Under the pieces are notes generated by a model. It saw only the letters and a program-made list of their open reading frames with translations, made no database searches and was not told the DNA's origin. The translations under genes were made by a program, and so were the position numbers. From contig NZ_JAAVSC010000001.1 in the NCBI RefSeq assembly GCF_012641095.1, forward strand, positions 105,947 to 169,946: 64,000 nucleotides of DNA. Reading direction: 5' to 3'. Of the stretch, positions 37,338 through 46,285 are shown piece by piece; the stretch's first letter is position 1, and every line of letters starts with the position of its first letter. Source of the DNA: Lactobacillus sp. HBUAS51381. Its GTDB lineage: Bacteria; Bacillota; Bacilli; Lactobacillales; Lactobacillaceae.

Positions 37338-37639
37338 GATTATTCACCTCACAAGCTCAGTATAACGCTTACATATGCATATTGATATAAAATTCTTAGC
37401 TTATGAACTAATTAAGGTAATTACTGGATGATAATCATTTATATATAAAGGATCTATAGTTAATAATCAAACGTCACATGACATCTATATCTACTAATTA
37501 TCTATGCGTTGATGTAAATAAACTACTTCGCCTGAATTGTGGGTTAAAGGATGAAGGGTTTTACCGACGAGAAGAATCTGAGTGACACGAGTCTAATCCT
37601 CTAGGTATGGGTACGCATTAAAGATTCGAAAAAATCCAG

Positions 37640-37668
37640 AAAAAAACAGCCAGACAAAGTCTAGCTGT
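37640..37668 (-). terminator. Terminator of an unassigned minus-strand transcript
   Basis: On the minus strand ACAGCTAGAC pairs with GTCTGGCTGT around TTT, followed by T7. No gene on the minus strand lies between it and 38113, so it ends an unknown transcript. Confidence 0.75.
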
Positions 37669-37995
37669 CCCCCCTAAAGCCTCCGATGGCCATGTTCTGT
37701 TCGTGATTCCGCGCAATAGTTGTGCTGGCTTCCCCCAAAGTTCAGCAACTGATGGGTCCACTCCCCCAAGCGACCGATCAGATTGTGCGGGCATCTGACG
37801 TGTCAGAATTTATCGGGTCATGGGTTCCAGCGGTATCCCCCGATAGCGCCGGACGCGATAACCCCGATAACTTTCCTGAGATTATCAGTGGTCGATGATA
37901 AGAATCATGCACGATTATGATGATGGTCCTTATCGGATGATACAAGTACATTGTAACGGGGATTGGGAGTTTCGATAATCCCATAATTTAAGAAT
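37669..37995 (-). other. Unassigned intergenic stretch, possible structured RNA
   Basis: The 800-bp gap between the secreted protein and the AraC gene has no supportable reading frame. The part just upstream of the minus-strand terminator is GC-richer than its surroundings. Read on the minus strand it contains four G-tracts (TATCGGGGGAT, TGGGGGAGT, TTTGGGGGAAG, TTAGGGGGGAC) and repeated TTATCG/CGATAA elements that can pair. It does not match tmRNA, RNase P, SRP or 6S RNA motifs known to me. A non-coding RNA is inference. Confidence 0.3.
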
Positions 37996-38139
37996 TGCGT
38001 TACTTATTTTAACCACCTTGGTTGTTTACGTGGTATGCTGTTGATACAGACGGTTTCCTGAAATTGGTCTACTTGGGGGTACTGAGCGTGAATTCGTTTT
38101 CTTTAGTAGCTGATGTTTTACAGAAATGGGGGAACAAAT

Positions 38140-39000
38140 ATGCCACAGCCGTATCATGAACGTTTAAATTTTACGATGCAATTACCGCTACGTGTGATTA
38201 GTCACGGGACGGGTGGCCCTAAATTGGTATTGCCACACTGGCACCAAGCTGTCGAATTGGCCTACCCGTATTGTGGGCGTCCCGGTACTGTACATATTGG
38301 GAGCTCAACTTTTAACATGGCGGCGGGCCATATCTACGTGGTTAACTCAGAAGTGGTTCACAGTTACGAGACCTTTTTGGATGAAGATAATCAGATTATG
38401 ACGTTATTATTGCCCTCGGCGTGGCTCCGAAATGTCGTGGATAACGAACAATTACCGATCTGGGGGCCGGTAGATCTCGATCTCCACGATGAGGCTTACC
38501 GGGGTATTGGACAGGCAGTGGGGATACTGGTCGACAATGCCATTCACGAGCGCACTGGGCAGGCGGACTATCTGGCGAGCCTGGGTGCCGAGTATCAATT
38601 GGTGGGTCAGATGTTAAAACAATTGAAAGTTAATGGACAGGTCGATAATGATCAATTACCTTTGCCGGAACCATTGCGTGAGGCCGTGGGCGAGATTCAG
38701 AAGAACTATGGTGAACCCATGTCGATTGCCGAGTTAGCAGGGAAGTTGAACTATTCCAGCGTTTACTTCTCGCGGTATTTCAAGGAGTACATGGGCATTT
38801 CACCCAAGGCCTACCTGGGCCAGATTCGCCTGGAACGGGCCACAGAGCTCCTGATGACCTCGGAGGATTCCATCCAGACAATCGCCACGAAGACGGGCTT
38901 TCGGACCGAGAAGAACTTCTTTGTGACGTTTAAACAGCATTTCTTGATGACGCCCAAGACGTATCGCGAACGTTACGCGGCCCAGCGTGCCTGGTCGTAG
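38140..39000 (+). CDS. AraC family transcriptional regulator with cupin domain
   Basis: 286 aa. The N-terminal cupin sensor contains LPHWHQAVELAYP and AAGHIYVVNSEVVHSYE. The C-terminal double HTH is canonical: MSIAELAGKLNYSSVYFSRYFKEYMGISPKAYLGQIRLERATELL, then IQTIATKTGFRTEKNFFVTFKQHFLMTPKTYRE. GGGGGAAC precedes the ATG at 38140. No metabolic gene is adjacent on the same strand other than an ABC-F gene after a terminator, so the target is unclear; sugar or glycan use is the usual role. Confidence 0.88.
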   Translation: MPQPYHERLNFTMQLPLRVISHGTGGPKLVLPHWHQAVELAYPYCGRPGTVHIGSSTFNMAAGHIYVVNSEVVHSYETFLDEDNQIMTLLLPSAWLRNVVDNEQLPIWGPVDLDLHDEAYRGIGQAVGILVDNAIHERTGQADYLASLGAEYQLVGQMLKQLKVNGQVDNDQLPLPEPLREAVGEIQKNYGEPMSIAELAGKLNYSSVYFSRYFKEYMGISPKAYLGQIRLERATELLMTSEDSIQTIATKTGFRTEKNFFVTFKQHFLMTPKTYRERYAAQRAWS

Positions 39001-39067
39001 CGTAACCGTTGCTTGTGGTCGTTATTTATGTTAGACTAAGCCAACATGACACAACGAATATGCGTGG

Positions 39068-39104
39068 GAACCAACGCTGCCGTTAAATGACGCGTTGGTT
39101 TTTT
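39068..39104 (+). terminator. Terminator or attenuator ahead of the ABC-F gene
   Basis: AACCAACGC pairs with GCGTTGGTT around a 14-nt loop, then T6, 29 bases before the ABC-F start. It may simply end the AraC transcript or act as a leader attenuator. Confidence 0.8.
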
Positions 39105-39132
39105 ATGCGAAAATCTAGGAGGTAGTCATTCC

Positions 39133-40758
39133 ATGTTAACCGTCAATAATGTCAGTATGCAGTTCTCCGACCGGAAGCTCTACGACGAAGTCAATCTCAA
39201 GTTCACCCCGGGGAATTGCTATGGGGTCATTGGCGCTAACGGCGCTGGTAAATCAACGTTCCTCAAGATTATCGAAAACAAGCTCAAGCCAACGACCGGG
39301 ACCGTCTCCATGGGTCCTAATGAACGGATGTCCAGCCTGAACCAAGATCACTTTGCCTTTGAGGACGAGTTGGTCTTGAACACGGTTATTCGGGGACACC
39401 AGAAGCTATACGACATCATGACCGAAAAGAACGCCATTTACATGAAAGCTGATTTTAGCGACGCCGATGGGATTCGTGCCGCAGAACTCGAAGGTGAATT
39501 TGGCGAAATGGGTGGTTGGGAAGCCGAGGCCGAAGCCAGCCAAATGCTTCAAGCCCTGGGTATCGACGAATCACTCCACCAGGTCAAAATGAGTGAACTG
39601 ACGGAACCGCAAAAGGTGAAGGTCTTACTGGGCCAAGCCCTGTTCGGCCATCCCGATGTCTTACTGCTGGACGAACCGACCAACGGGTTGGATGTCCAAT
39701 CCATTAGCTGGTTGGAAAACTTCCTAGCCGACTACGAAAACACCGTCATTGTGGTTTCCCATGACCGGCATTTCCTAAACCAGGTCTGCACCCACATGTG
39801 TGACGTGGATTTTGGTAAGATTACGCTGTTCGTCGGGAACTACGACTTCTGGATGGAATCGAGCGAATTGGCTGCCCAATTAAAGGCCAACGCCAACGCC
39901 AAGAAGGCCGACCAGATCAAGCAACTCCAAGAGTTCGTGGCGCGGTTCAGTGCCAACGCCTCCAAGTCTAAGCAAGCGACTTCGCGGAAGAAGCAATTGG
40001 AGAAGATCACGCTGGACGATATCAAACCTTCTTCACGGAAATACCCGTTCATCAAGTTCAATCCGGAACGGGAACTGGGCAATGACTTAGTGCGTGTGGA
40101 ACACCTGTCCAAGACCATTGACGGTGTGACCATCTTAGACGACGTGAGCTTTACGTTACGGCCCGACGAGAAGACGGCGTTCATCAGTCGCAATGACCTG
40201 ACGACCACGGTCTTGATGCAGATCATTGCCGGGGAAATGGCACCGGACAACGGGACCGTGACCTGGGGCCAAACGACCAGCACGACCTACCTGCCCAAGA
40301 ACGTCAACGATTACTTTGCCAACAATGAGTTGACGGTGATCGACTGGCTCCGACAATTTGCGTCCAAAGAGGAAAGTGACAATACCTTCCTGCGCGGATT
40401 CCTGGGGAAGATGTTGTTCTCCGGTGATGATGTCAATCGTGAAGTCGACGTGATGTCCGGGGGCGAAAAGGTCCGGGCGATGCTCTCCAAGATGATGTTG
40501 AGCAAGGCCAACGTTCTGTTGTTGGACGATCCCACGAACCACTTGGATCTGGAATCCATCACGGCGTTGAACGACAGCCTGGTTGGGTTTAGCGGCAGTA
40601 TTTTATTCACGTCGCATGACCACGAGTTCATCCAGACGATTGCCAACCGGATCATCGAGGTCAGTCCAAACGGGATTGTTGACCGCGCGGATACCACGTA
40701 CGATGAATTCTTGAATCACGAACAGGTACAGGCCAAGGTGGCTGCGCTGTACGATTAA
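39133..40758 (+). CDS. ABC-F family ATPase, YkpA/YbiT-like
   Basis: 541 aa with two ABC domains and no membrane helices, thus a ribosome-associated ABC-F protein. Domain 1: Walker A GANGAGKST, Walker B VLLLDEPTNGLD, but the signature reads LTEPQKVKVLL instead of LSGGQ. Domain 2: the Walker A position reads ISRNDLTTTVLM and lacks the GK(S/T) lysine, while MSGGEKVRAMLSKMML and LLLDDPTNHLD are intact. These deviations occur in the YkpA branch as I recall it. The linker (P-site tRNA interaction motif region) contains KANANAKKADQIKQLQ. GGAGGTAG precedes ATG. Likely a translation factor rather than an antibiotic-resistance protein. Confidence 0.88.
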   Translation: MLTVNNVSMQFSDRKLYDEVNLKFTPGNCYGVIGANGAGKSTFLKIIENKLKPTTGTVSMGPNERMSSLNQDHFAFEDELVLNTVIRGHQKLYDIMTEKNAIYMKADFSDADGIRAAELEGEFGEMGGWEAEAEASQMLQALGIDESLHQVKMSELTEPQKVKVLLGQALFGHPDVLLLDEPTNGLDVQSISWLENFLADYENTVIVVSHDRHFLNQVCTHMCDVDFGKITLFVGNYDFWMESSELAAQLKANANAKKADQIKQLQEFVARFSANASKSKQATSRKKQLEKITLDDIKPSSRKYPFIKFNPERELGNDLVRVEHLSKTIDGVTILDDVSFTLRPDEKTAFISRNDLTTTVLMQIIAGEMAPDNGTVTWGQTTSTTYLPKNVNDYFANNELTVIDWLRQFASKEESDNTFLRGFLGKMLFSGDDVNREVDVMSGGEKVRAMLSKMMLSKANVLLLDDPTNHLDLESITALNDSLVGFSGSILFTSHDHEFIQTIANRIIEVSPNGIVDRADTTYDEFLNHEQVQAKVAALYD

Positions 40759-40782
40759 GATTTTAAGCTAAATTTCTTTGGG

Positions 40783-40808
40783 GGACGCCGATCTTGGGCG
40801 TCCTTTTT
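40783..40808 (+). terminator. Terminator of the ABC-F gene
   Basis: GGACGCC pairs with GGGCGTCC, followed by T5. Confidence 0.8.
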
Positions 40809-40831
40809 ATTTACCGTCAAGAGTGAAAGCG

Positions 40832-40869
40832 AAAAGGGCAAGTCGCCCAAAAACTCGGACGCCTTGCCC
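40832..40869 (-). terminator. Terminator of the DMT transporter gene
   Basis: GGGCAAG and CTTGCCC arms with inner GGGCGA/GCGTCC pairing, followed on the minus strand by TTTT. Confidence 0.7.
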
Positions 40870-40885
40870 CACCAATAGATTGTGT

Positions 40886-41830
40886 TTAAACCAGCCGAAT
40901 CATCACTACCCCAACGATCAACACGAGGAGACCCAGCAACTGGACCGGAACCACGGGTTTACGTTGAGCGCCCAGAAGGCCAAACTGGTCGACTAGAAGG
41001 CCCCCGGTGATCTGCCCCAGCAGGGCGAAGACCACCGTCTGCCCGGTTCCAATAATCGGGGCCAGATAGGCGTTTCCCAGCACGAAGATGGCCCCGAGCA
41101 TCCCACCGATCCACAGCCACCAAGGCTTGCCGTGGCCCGTGGCGCGTCGAATCTCGCGGAAGCTATGATTGACCGCCAGCACGATGACGAACAGACCGAT
41201 GGTGCCGATGAGAAAGGAAATAAAGGCGGCGTGAACGGCCGAATGGAGCACCAGACCGAGCCGGCCGTTGATGGTGGTCTGCGTGGCCCCCAACGCCCCG
41301 GTGAAGACACCAATCAGACGCCAGACGAGGGGGCTGCCGGTCGTGGATTCGGTGGCCAGTTGCCGGTGCTCATGGCGGCGTAAAACTTCTGGGAGCGCCA
41401 CCGTGATGAGAATGCCGGCTAACGCCAGAAGGAGGCCCAGTCCCTTAATCAGCGTTAGTGGTTGCCGATCGGCGTGAAACCAACCAAAATTATCGATGAT
41501 GGACCCCATCACCACCTGTCCAAGGATAGGCATGATGGCGGTCTGCACGGCACCAATGTGGGGAAACAGCAGGATGTTAGCGGTTAAGAAGATGACCCCC
41601 AACAGACCGCCGATCCAGATCCACCACGGCTGAGCGGCGATGAGGCTGGGCGCGACCAGTAACGTGTGTTGGTCGATAAGGGTCATGACTGCTAGAAACA
41701 GCGTTCCAATCGTAAAGGACACGAATGACGCCTGATAGGGTGAGCCAATAAAGTGGCGTAACCGTGAATTGACGGCGGTTTGAAAGGATACAATAATCCC
41801 GATGACAATGCCAATGGTGATCGGAAGCAT
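40886..41830 (-). CDS. DMT family transporter, tandem YdcZ domains
   Basis: 314 aa, about ten hydrophobic helices in two homologous halves of the DUF606/YdcZ type: PWWIWIGGLLGVIFLTANILLFPHIGAVQT in the first and PWWLWIGGMLGAIFVLGNAYLAPIIGTGQT in the second. Fusion of two roughly 145-residue YdcZ units gives the usual ten-helix DMT fold in one chain. GGAGTCATC precedes ATG. The substrate is unknown. Confidence 0.87.
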   Translation of the reverse strand: MLPITIGIVIGIIVSFQTAVNSRLRHFIGSPYQASFVSFTIGTLFLAVMTLIDQHTLLVAPSLIAAQPWWIWIGGLLGVIFLTANILLFPHIGAVQTAIMPILGQVVMGSIIDNFGWFHADRQPLTLIKGLGLLLALAGILITVALPEVLRRHEHRQLATESTTGSPLVWRLIGVFTGALGATQTTINGRLGLVLHSAVHAAFISFLIGTIGLFVIVLAVNHSFREIRRATGHGKPWWLWIGGMLGAIFVLGNAYLAPIIGTGQTVVFALLGQITGGLLVDQFGLLGAQRKPVVPVQLLGLLVLIVGVVMIRLV

Positions 41831-42010
41831 GAGTGATGACTCCTTTTGGTCGAATTTATGGAAACGGAATGATCGTTGGATAAAATGCCCAAGTGACGTG
41901 GCATCTCCGAATTTGTATTGCTGAAATCTGGACCAAGAGGCAGCCAGTTCCGCTTGTCAACCCTAACGTGCGTCAGCTGATCCCGCTCAGTCCCACCCTA
42001 TCAGTATAAC

Positions 42011-42952
42011 TTATTTGTCGGCTAAGATGGCGAGATCGTCCACGCGTTTGAAGAACCCATCATGATCGACGTGGGTGACCAGCGTGACGGGGCGACCATC
42101 CGGCGTCTCAAAGGTGCGGCCACGACCGGGACCACTGGTGAGCACGTCGCTAAGCACGTCCTTGGTGGTCACGATGGCCGGTGTTTCGCTCGCCACCGTG
42201 GTTAAGACGTCCCACAGGAAGTAAGTCGAGTTGGTCTCGAAGTGCTGTAAAGCCGGGACGAGCGCGTAGCCCTGACCGATGAAGTCCAGGGCCGGATGTT
42301 GTCGCAACGTGGCCCAGTGTTGGCGAATGGCTGGGGTTAAGGGGACTTGGCGGGTGCTCTCCAGGCCAACCATTTGGATCGGAATCGTGCTGTCCCAGAC
42401 GGTCTTAACGGCGGCGGGGTCCCAGAAGGCGTTCCATTCGGTCGTCCCATCCTGTTCGGGTTCGGCGACATTACCGCGGCCATCAAAGGTCCCACCCATC
42501 CAATAGAGCCGGTCGATCTTAGCCGTGATGGTGGGATCAATGGCCAGTGCGCGGGCCAGGTCGGTTAGGGGGCCCGTCATCACCAGAGTGGTCTTTCCCG
42601 GCGTCTCCCGAAGTTTAGCGAGCAGGTCCAGATGAGCTGGCTGTGTCGCCACCGGGGTGGTTACGGTGCCGGCTTCATTTAGGATCGGCAGGGCGTCCAG
42701 ACTGAAGGCATCGAGCCGCCATTCCTTGGGAAAGGGATGCACGCCGCGCGAGTCGGAAGCGGCCACCGCCAACTGAGCGCCGTGGCCGAAACGGTCGATA
42801 ATCTTACGACTCGCTGCCAGCGCTGGTTCTAGGTAACAGTCGGCACCAATCACGCCTACCCCGGTGAGGTGAACGTCGGGCATCTGAAGCAGTAACAGCA
42901 GGGAAACCAAGTCGTCGACGCCGCCATCATGGTTAAAGTAAATATTCCGCAT
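42011..42952 (-). CDS. Nucleoside hydrolase (inosine-uridine preferring family)
   Basis: 313 aa. The N-terminal calcium/ribose-binding motif reads NHDGGVDDLVSLLLLL, a variant of DxDxGxDD. Further family marks are LVMTGPLTDLARAL, YWMGGTF, EWNAFWDPAAVKTVWDS and the C-terminal FLWDVLTTV. It cleaves the N-glycosidic bond of ribonucleosides. It is monocistronic, and its promoter region faces the small membrane protein gene. Replacement of the first two residues of the motif (DTDP to NHDG) also occurs in some lactobacillar members, as I recall. Confidence 0.87.
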   Translation of the reverse strand: MRNIYFNHDGGVDDLVSLLLLLQMPDVHLTGVGVIGADCYLEPALAASRKIIDRFGHGAQLAVAASDSRGVHPFPKEWRLDAFSLDALPILNEAGTVTTPVATQPAHLDLLAKLRETPGKTTLVMTGPLTDLARALAIDPTITAKIDRLYWMGGTFDGRGNVAEPEQDGTTEWNAFWDPAAVKTVWDSTIPIQMVGLESTRQVPLTPAIRQHWATLRQHPALDFIGQGYALVPALQHFETNSTYFLWDVLTTVASETPAIVTTKDVLSDVLTSGPGRGRTFETPDGRPVTLVTHVDHDGFFKRVDDLAILADK

Positions 42953-43130
42953 TTTATATTCTCCATTTCCGAACTTTATTTAATTTATCTAATGATATAG
43001 TTCATATAATACTGGAGAACCTTCTGGAATTCAAGTAAAGCTAACGCTGAAGTTTAGCCATCGTTAAGAAAACTATCGTATACTCCTCCTTATGCGATCG
43101 CAATTTAGTTTGAGAAAGGATGGAACTGTT

Positions 43131-43349
43131 ATGAATCCAGGTCGTCAAAAGCCTAAACGGTGGTTAGCCTTAGTTGTTGCTGGCATCATACTTTTCGTGG
43201 GTGGCGGTGGAACGGGCTACATGTTGGGCCAGCAACAGGCCAAGTCAGCCCAGACCACGCAGATGAAAAAAGCCCCCGGTGGTCTGAAAAATCGGCCATC
43301 CGGCAAACCGAGTGGGCTACCGGACCAGAGTAGCTCAAGTAGTAATTAA
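43131..43349 (+). CDS. Small single-pass membrane protein
   Basis: 72 aa: a basic N-terminus (NPGRQKPKRW), one hydrophobic helix ending in GGGGTGYMLG, then a Gln/Lys/Pro/Ser tail ending in DQSSSSSN, presumably outside the cell. AAAGGA lies 12 bases before the ATG. I do not recognise a family. It is divergent to the nucleoside hydrolase and followed by a strong terminator. Confidence 0.6.
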   Translation: MNPGRQKPKRWLALVVAGIILFVGGGGTGYMLGQQQAKSAQTTQMKKAPGGLKNRPSGKPSGLPDQSSSSSN

Positions 43350-43456
43350 CGAACATTGTACGTGATTAGTTGAGACCGCAACTTGCGACGAGATTAGGAA
43401 GAAGCGCCTAACTTTCACGGTTGGACGAGGTTTGTTCGTGATCCATGCAATATAAA

Positions 43457-43500
43457 CAAAGAACCAGCTTACCCGCGGTTACAGGTGAGCTGGTTCTTTG
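43457..43500. terminator. Strong bidirectional terminator
   Basis: CAAAGAACCAGCT pairs with AGCTGGTTCTTTG around an 18-nt loop that can extend; lies between the small membrane protein and the convergent arylsulfotransferase-like gene. Confidence 0.85.
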
Positions 43501-43524
43501 TTTCGTGATATCAGAAATTAACGG

Positions 43525-45246
43525 TTATTTTGTGGCCTGAATATCCTGTAAGCTTAAGTTAGCCGAGCCGGGGTACAGCGTCATCCGTTGGGCGCGGTAG
43601 CTCCAGTCGCCCGACTTGAAGCCGGTTCGGTCGACGTCAAAGACAATTTGCTTGGTCTTGCGGTTCACTTCGACAAACTCGCTGCGTTTGCCACTGTCCG
43701 CATAGCCAAAGCCAATCAGGGTGTTGCCCTTACCGACGGCGTAGCTGCTGCCGACGATGTTGGTGAAGTTTCGCTTACCCAACGTACGGCCGAAGCTCCA
43801 GGTCTTGGTGACCGTCTTCTTAAGTTGGTTGATGGATACAATCTCGCCGGCCGACCACTGCTTGGACTGGGGGGTCTTGCCCCGCGTGACGGGAACGTTG
43901 TTGTCGTAGAACTCCAGCTCAATCTTATTGCCGGTATTCTTCTGGGTGTTAATCAACATGACCGCGTGCTGTCCGCCGTTGTAGCGATAGTGCTTGGTCG
44001 TGGGTTTCAACAAGTATTTATGATAACGCTGTGGCAGCTTCTGCGGGGCCGCCAGAATCCATTTGAGCTTGGTCGTCTTGTAGTTGATGGCCAACATCAT
44101 GTCCTGATTTCGCCCGGAAATGATCAGGTCACCGTTCTTGCGGTTGTAGTACATGGAGTTCTGGTGGAACCAGTCAATCTTGCCGTCGGAACGGTGCGTG
44201 CCATCATACTTTTCGTAGGCGGACTTGGGGAGAATTCGTTTGAGGTCGATAACCTTCTTGATCTTCCCGGAATTGCGGTCGATTTCGATCATGGTATCCT
44301 CGACGAACTTCTTACTCCCATCGTCCACGGTTAAGAGAAGGTTGTGGTTCGGTAGTTCGATGGCGTCGTGGTGAATGACGGTGTTGGTGGCTAATTTAGA
44401 CGGATCGCTCTTCGAAGGGAAGAGGCCGTTCATATTGTATTGGCGATAGACGCGGCCGTAAAAGTCGGTCTCCTGTAAGGCGTTGGACTTCGAGTCGCTG
44501 GTTTTAATCTTGGTGTTGATCAGCAGGTGGTTGTTGGCGAGTTGCTTAAAGACGTGAGAAATTGGCTTGGTCGAGTACCAACGCACTTGCCCCCGCGCGT
44601 CCAGCCCATAGGTGTAGCCGAGACTGCTGACGGCAAAGGTCAGCCGGGTATTGCCGGCGCCCAGGGCCATCTGCTTGGGCTTACTGGTCTTCAGCGTATT
44701 CTTGCCGATAGCCTTGGGGGCCGCACCGGTCTTGAGCGTGTAAGTTGTCCGAGTGACGGTCCCGTTCTTACGGGTAAAGGTTAACGTCACACGGTTTGTG
44801 CGATCGGCATAGAGGCCCAAGACGCCCACGGCATGTTGGGTGCGGTAGCCTTTGAGGTGCTTGGTCAGGGTCGTGGCTGGCGTGTCGCCGTGAACGGTCA
44901 GGGTGACCTTGGTGGCGGCTTGCGTTTTCACCAGAATCAGGCCGGTCAGTGGCGAGGTCTTGTAGGGATTCACAATGACCTTGGCGTGGGTTGACCCGGG
45001 TTTGACCTGTTTGAGGTCGTGGCGATAAGTCTTGGTCAACTTGTTGGTTGCCGTGGTATTGGCGGTCGACAGAGCCGGGCGGATGTTTAACTTAATCTGA
45101 TTGGTCGTCAGAATATCTTTCTTGGCGTAGTGCTGGTGGACCAGCAGGTAGCGGCGAATGTTGTGACGCTCGTGATAGGCCGCAGCGCCACCGACCACGA
45201 TCAGAGCCAGCAACGCACTGATCGTGATTTTCCAAAACTTCTTCAT
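43525..45246 (-). CDS. Aryl-sulfate sulfotransferase-like protein, membrane-anchored (paralogue 1)
   Basis: 573 aa. An N-terminal hydrophobic anchor (ISALLALIVVGGAAAY) is followed by a beta-sandwich region and a six-bladed propeller of the ASST family. Family active-site contexts are kept: VIHHDAIELPN (about 290), DWFHQNSM (about 358), SGRNQDMM and NGGQHAV (about 425), corresponding to the catalytic and substrate-binding His and Arg of E. coli ASST. AAGGGAG precedes the ATG at 45246. A second homologue lies 1.6 kb away. In proteobacteria the enzyme moves sulfate between phenols; its role in lactobacilli is unknown. Confidence 0.85.
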   Translation of the reverse strand: MKKFWKITISALLALIVVGGAAAYHERHNIRRYLLVHQHYAKKDILTTNQIKLNIRPALSTANTTATNKLTKTYRHDLKQVKPGSTHAKVIVNPYKTSPLTGLILVKTQAATKVTLTVHGDTPATTLTKHLKGYRTQHAVGVLGLYADRTNRVTLTFTRKNGTVTRTTYTLKTGAAPKAIGKNTLKTSKPKQMALGAGNTRLTFAVSSLGYTYGLDARGQVRWYSTKPISHVFKQLANNHLLINTKIKTSDSKSNALQETDFYGRVYRQYNMNGLFPSKSDPSKLATNTVIHHDAIELPNHNLLLTVDDGSKKFVEDTMIEIDRNSGKIKKVIDLKRILPKSAYEKYDGTHRSDGKIDWFHQNSMYYNRKNGDLIISGRNQDMMLAINYKTTKLKWILAAPQKLPQRYHKYLLKPTTKHYRYNGGQHAVMLINTQKNTGNKIELEFYDNNVPVTRGKTPQSKQWSAGEIVSINQLKKTVTKTWSFGRTLGKRNFTNIVGSSYAVGKGNTLIGFGYADSGKRSEFVEVNRKTKQIVFDVDRTGFKSGDWSYRAQRMTLYPGSANLSLQDIQATK

Positions 45247-45511
45247 AAGTATGTAACTCCCTTTTCCTTTAATTCCTATGGACGAACGATGCATACTTGT
45301 TCATTGTAGCAAGTCGCGTCGGTTGCGTGCAAGTTAATATTTTATGACAGAACTAGTTTATACATGATTCATATAGGCCTATGATGTGCTTTGCCGGTGA
45401 TGAATTGGTTTAGGTTGTGAGGAGTGGGGCGCATCTTTTGTTTGTTGAGGTATCAGACTTAAGCCGAACTAGTTGCCCTTTCACGTTTTATAAAATTATA
45501 TTTGAAGACGT

Positions 45512-45549
45512 AGAAAAGAGTCTGGGTGTAAGTGTTTATCCCAGACTCT
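45512..45549 (-). terminator. Terminator of the toxin-antitoxin operon
   Basis: Perfect 10-bp arms AGAGTCTGGG and CCCAGACTCT around a 13-nt loop, TTTTC on the minus strand. The 390-bp gap between the two genes otherwise holds only the ASST promoter side and AT-rich sequence. Confidence 0.75.
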
Positions 45550-45632
45550 CGGTGTTTTTGATAGTGTTTAACGGTTTAGAAAAAGACTAGAGGGCTTCTT
45601 CAAGGTCCGACTGATGATCCAAATAACGAGAT

Positions 45633-45908
45633 TTATGAAAATTGAACAGTTATTTTTCGATGTGTTTTTTCTGCAATTTGGGCCAGCGCTTTGACGGTCA
45701 GTTCTTTACGACCATCTTCCATGGCCAAGACATCCGGTTCGGTCTGTCCAATTTTAGCGGCGAATTCTTTGACTGACAAGTTCATATCGGTACGTAATTG
45801 CCAAACAGCAAAGCCCAATTGTTGATTGAGCTTTGCCTGCTTATAGGCATTGGCAAATTCAGGGTCTTCCTGACTGCGCGTATGCAAATATTTTTCAACG
45901 TCATCCAT
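45633..45908 (-). CDS. HigA-like XRE family antitoxin
   Basis: 91 aa. A helix-turn-helix (FAVWQLRTDMNLSVKEFAAKIGQTEPDVLAMEDGRKELTVKALAQIAEKT) and a short N-terminal segment (MDDVEKYLHTR) match HigA-type antitoxins placed downstream of their toxin. CGAGGAGAG eight bases before the ATG supports this start over a longer reading. It should bind the palindrome ahead of the toxin and neutralise the toxin. Confidence 0.85.
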   Translation of the reverse strand: MDDVEKYLHTRSQEDPEFANAYKQAKLNQQLGFAVWQLRTDMNLSVKEFAAKIGQTEPDVLAMEDGRKELTVKALAQIAEKTHRKITVQFS

Positions 45909-45978
45909 GATTATCTCTCCTCGTATTATATATGGCGCGGATCTGCTTAGCACGTTTGATTTCTTTTTGGGGCGTTTT

Positions 45979-46254
45979 TTATTGTTTTTTAGTGAAGCCA
46001 TGAGTGATGACATAATGTGAGCCTTCAACTCTAAAGTAAATGGCACGCTGAATGTTATTAGAAAATTTAGAGCGAATTTCGAATAAATTATTTTCAATTT
46101 TCTTGACTAATTGACGTTTTTCAGCTGATAGTAGACCGCGTTCTCTTATTTCATCAAGAATTGCTAGGAATTTAGTCGTATCTTTAGTTGGTAGACCGTC
46201 TAGAAATGCTATGAATTCGTCTTTATTGAAAAATTCAAACTGGATTTGTTCCAT
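45979..46254 (-). CDS. HigB/RelE-type toxin, truncated by an in-frame TAA
   Basis: 91 aa as it stands: EFFNKDEFIAFLDGLP to YFRVEGSHYVITHGFTKKQ, typical of phage-derived Gp49-like/HigB toxins. Translation past the TAA at 45979-45981 continues in frame with KTPQKEIKRAKQIRAIYN, the conserved C-terminal helix of this family (FxKKxxKTPxxEI), and reaches TGA at 45901-45903, overlapping the antitoxin start by 8 nt as is usual. So one base change (for example CAA to TAA) has probably removed about 26 residues. There is no ribosome site, and the operator palindrome ends five bases before ATG. The toxin is probably weak or inactive. Confidence 0.8.
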   Translation of the reverse strand: MEQIQFEFFNKDEFIAFLDGLPTKDTTKFLAILDEIRERGLLSAEKRQLVKKIENNLFEIRSKFSNNIQRAIYFRVEGSHYVITHGFTKKQ

Positions 46255-46259
46255 TTAAG

Positions 46260-46285
46260 ATATGGTAACGCACGCATTACCATAT
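46260..46285. promoter_or_regulatory. Operator palindrome of the toxin-antitoxin operon
   Basis: Perfect 9-bp arms ATATGGTAA and TTACCATAT separated by 8 bases, just upstream of the toxin start. On the minus strand GTGACA and TACCAT lie 17 bp apart across it, so it would overlap the promoter. Confidence 0.7.

Noticed and set aside
37778..37984. Minus-strand frame of 68 codons in the AraC-upstream gap
   Set aside because: No ribosome site, biased composition and it lies within the candidate structured RNA.
37669..37995. tmRNA, RNase P, SRP or 6S RNA gene in the unassigned gap
   Set aside because: None of the conserved sequence blocks of these RNAs is visible on either strand.
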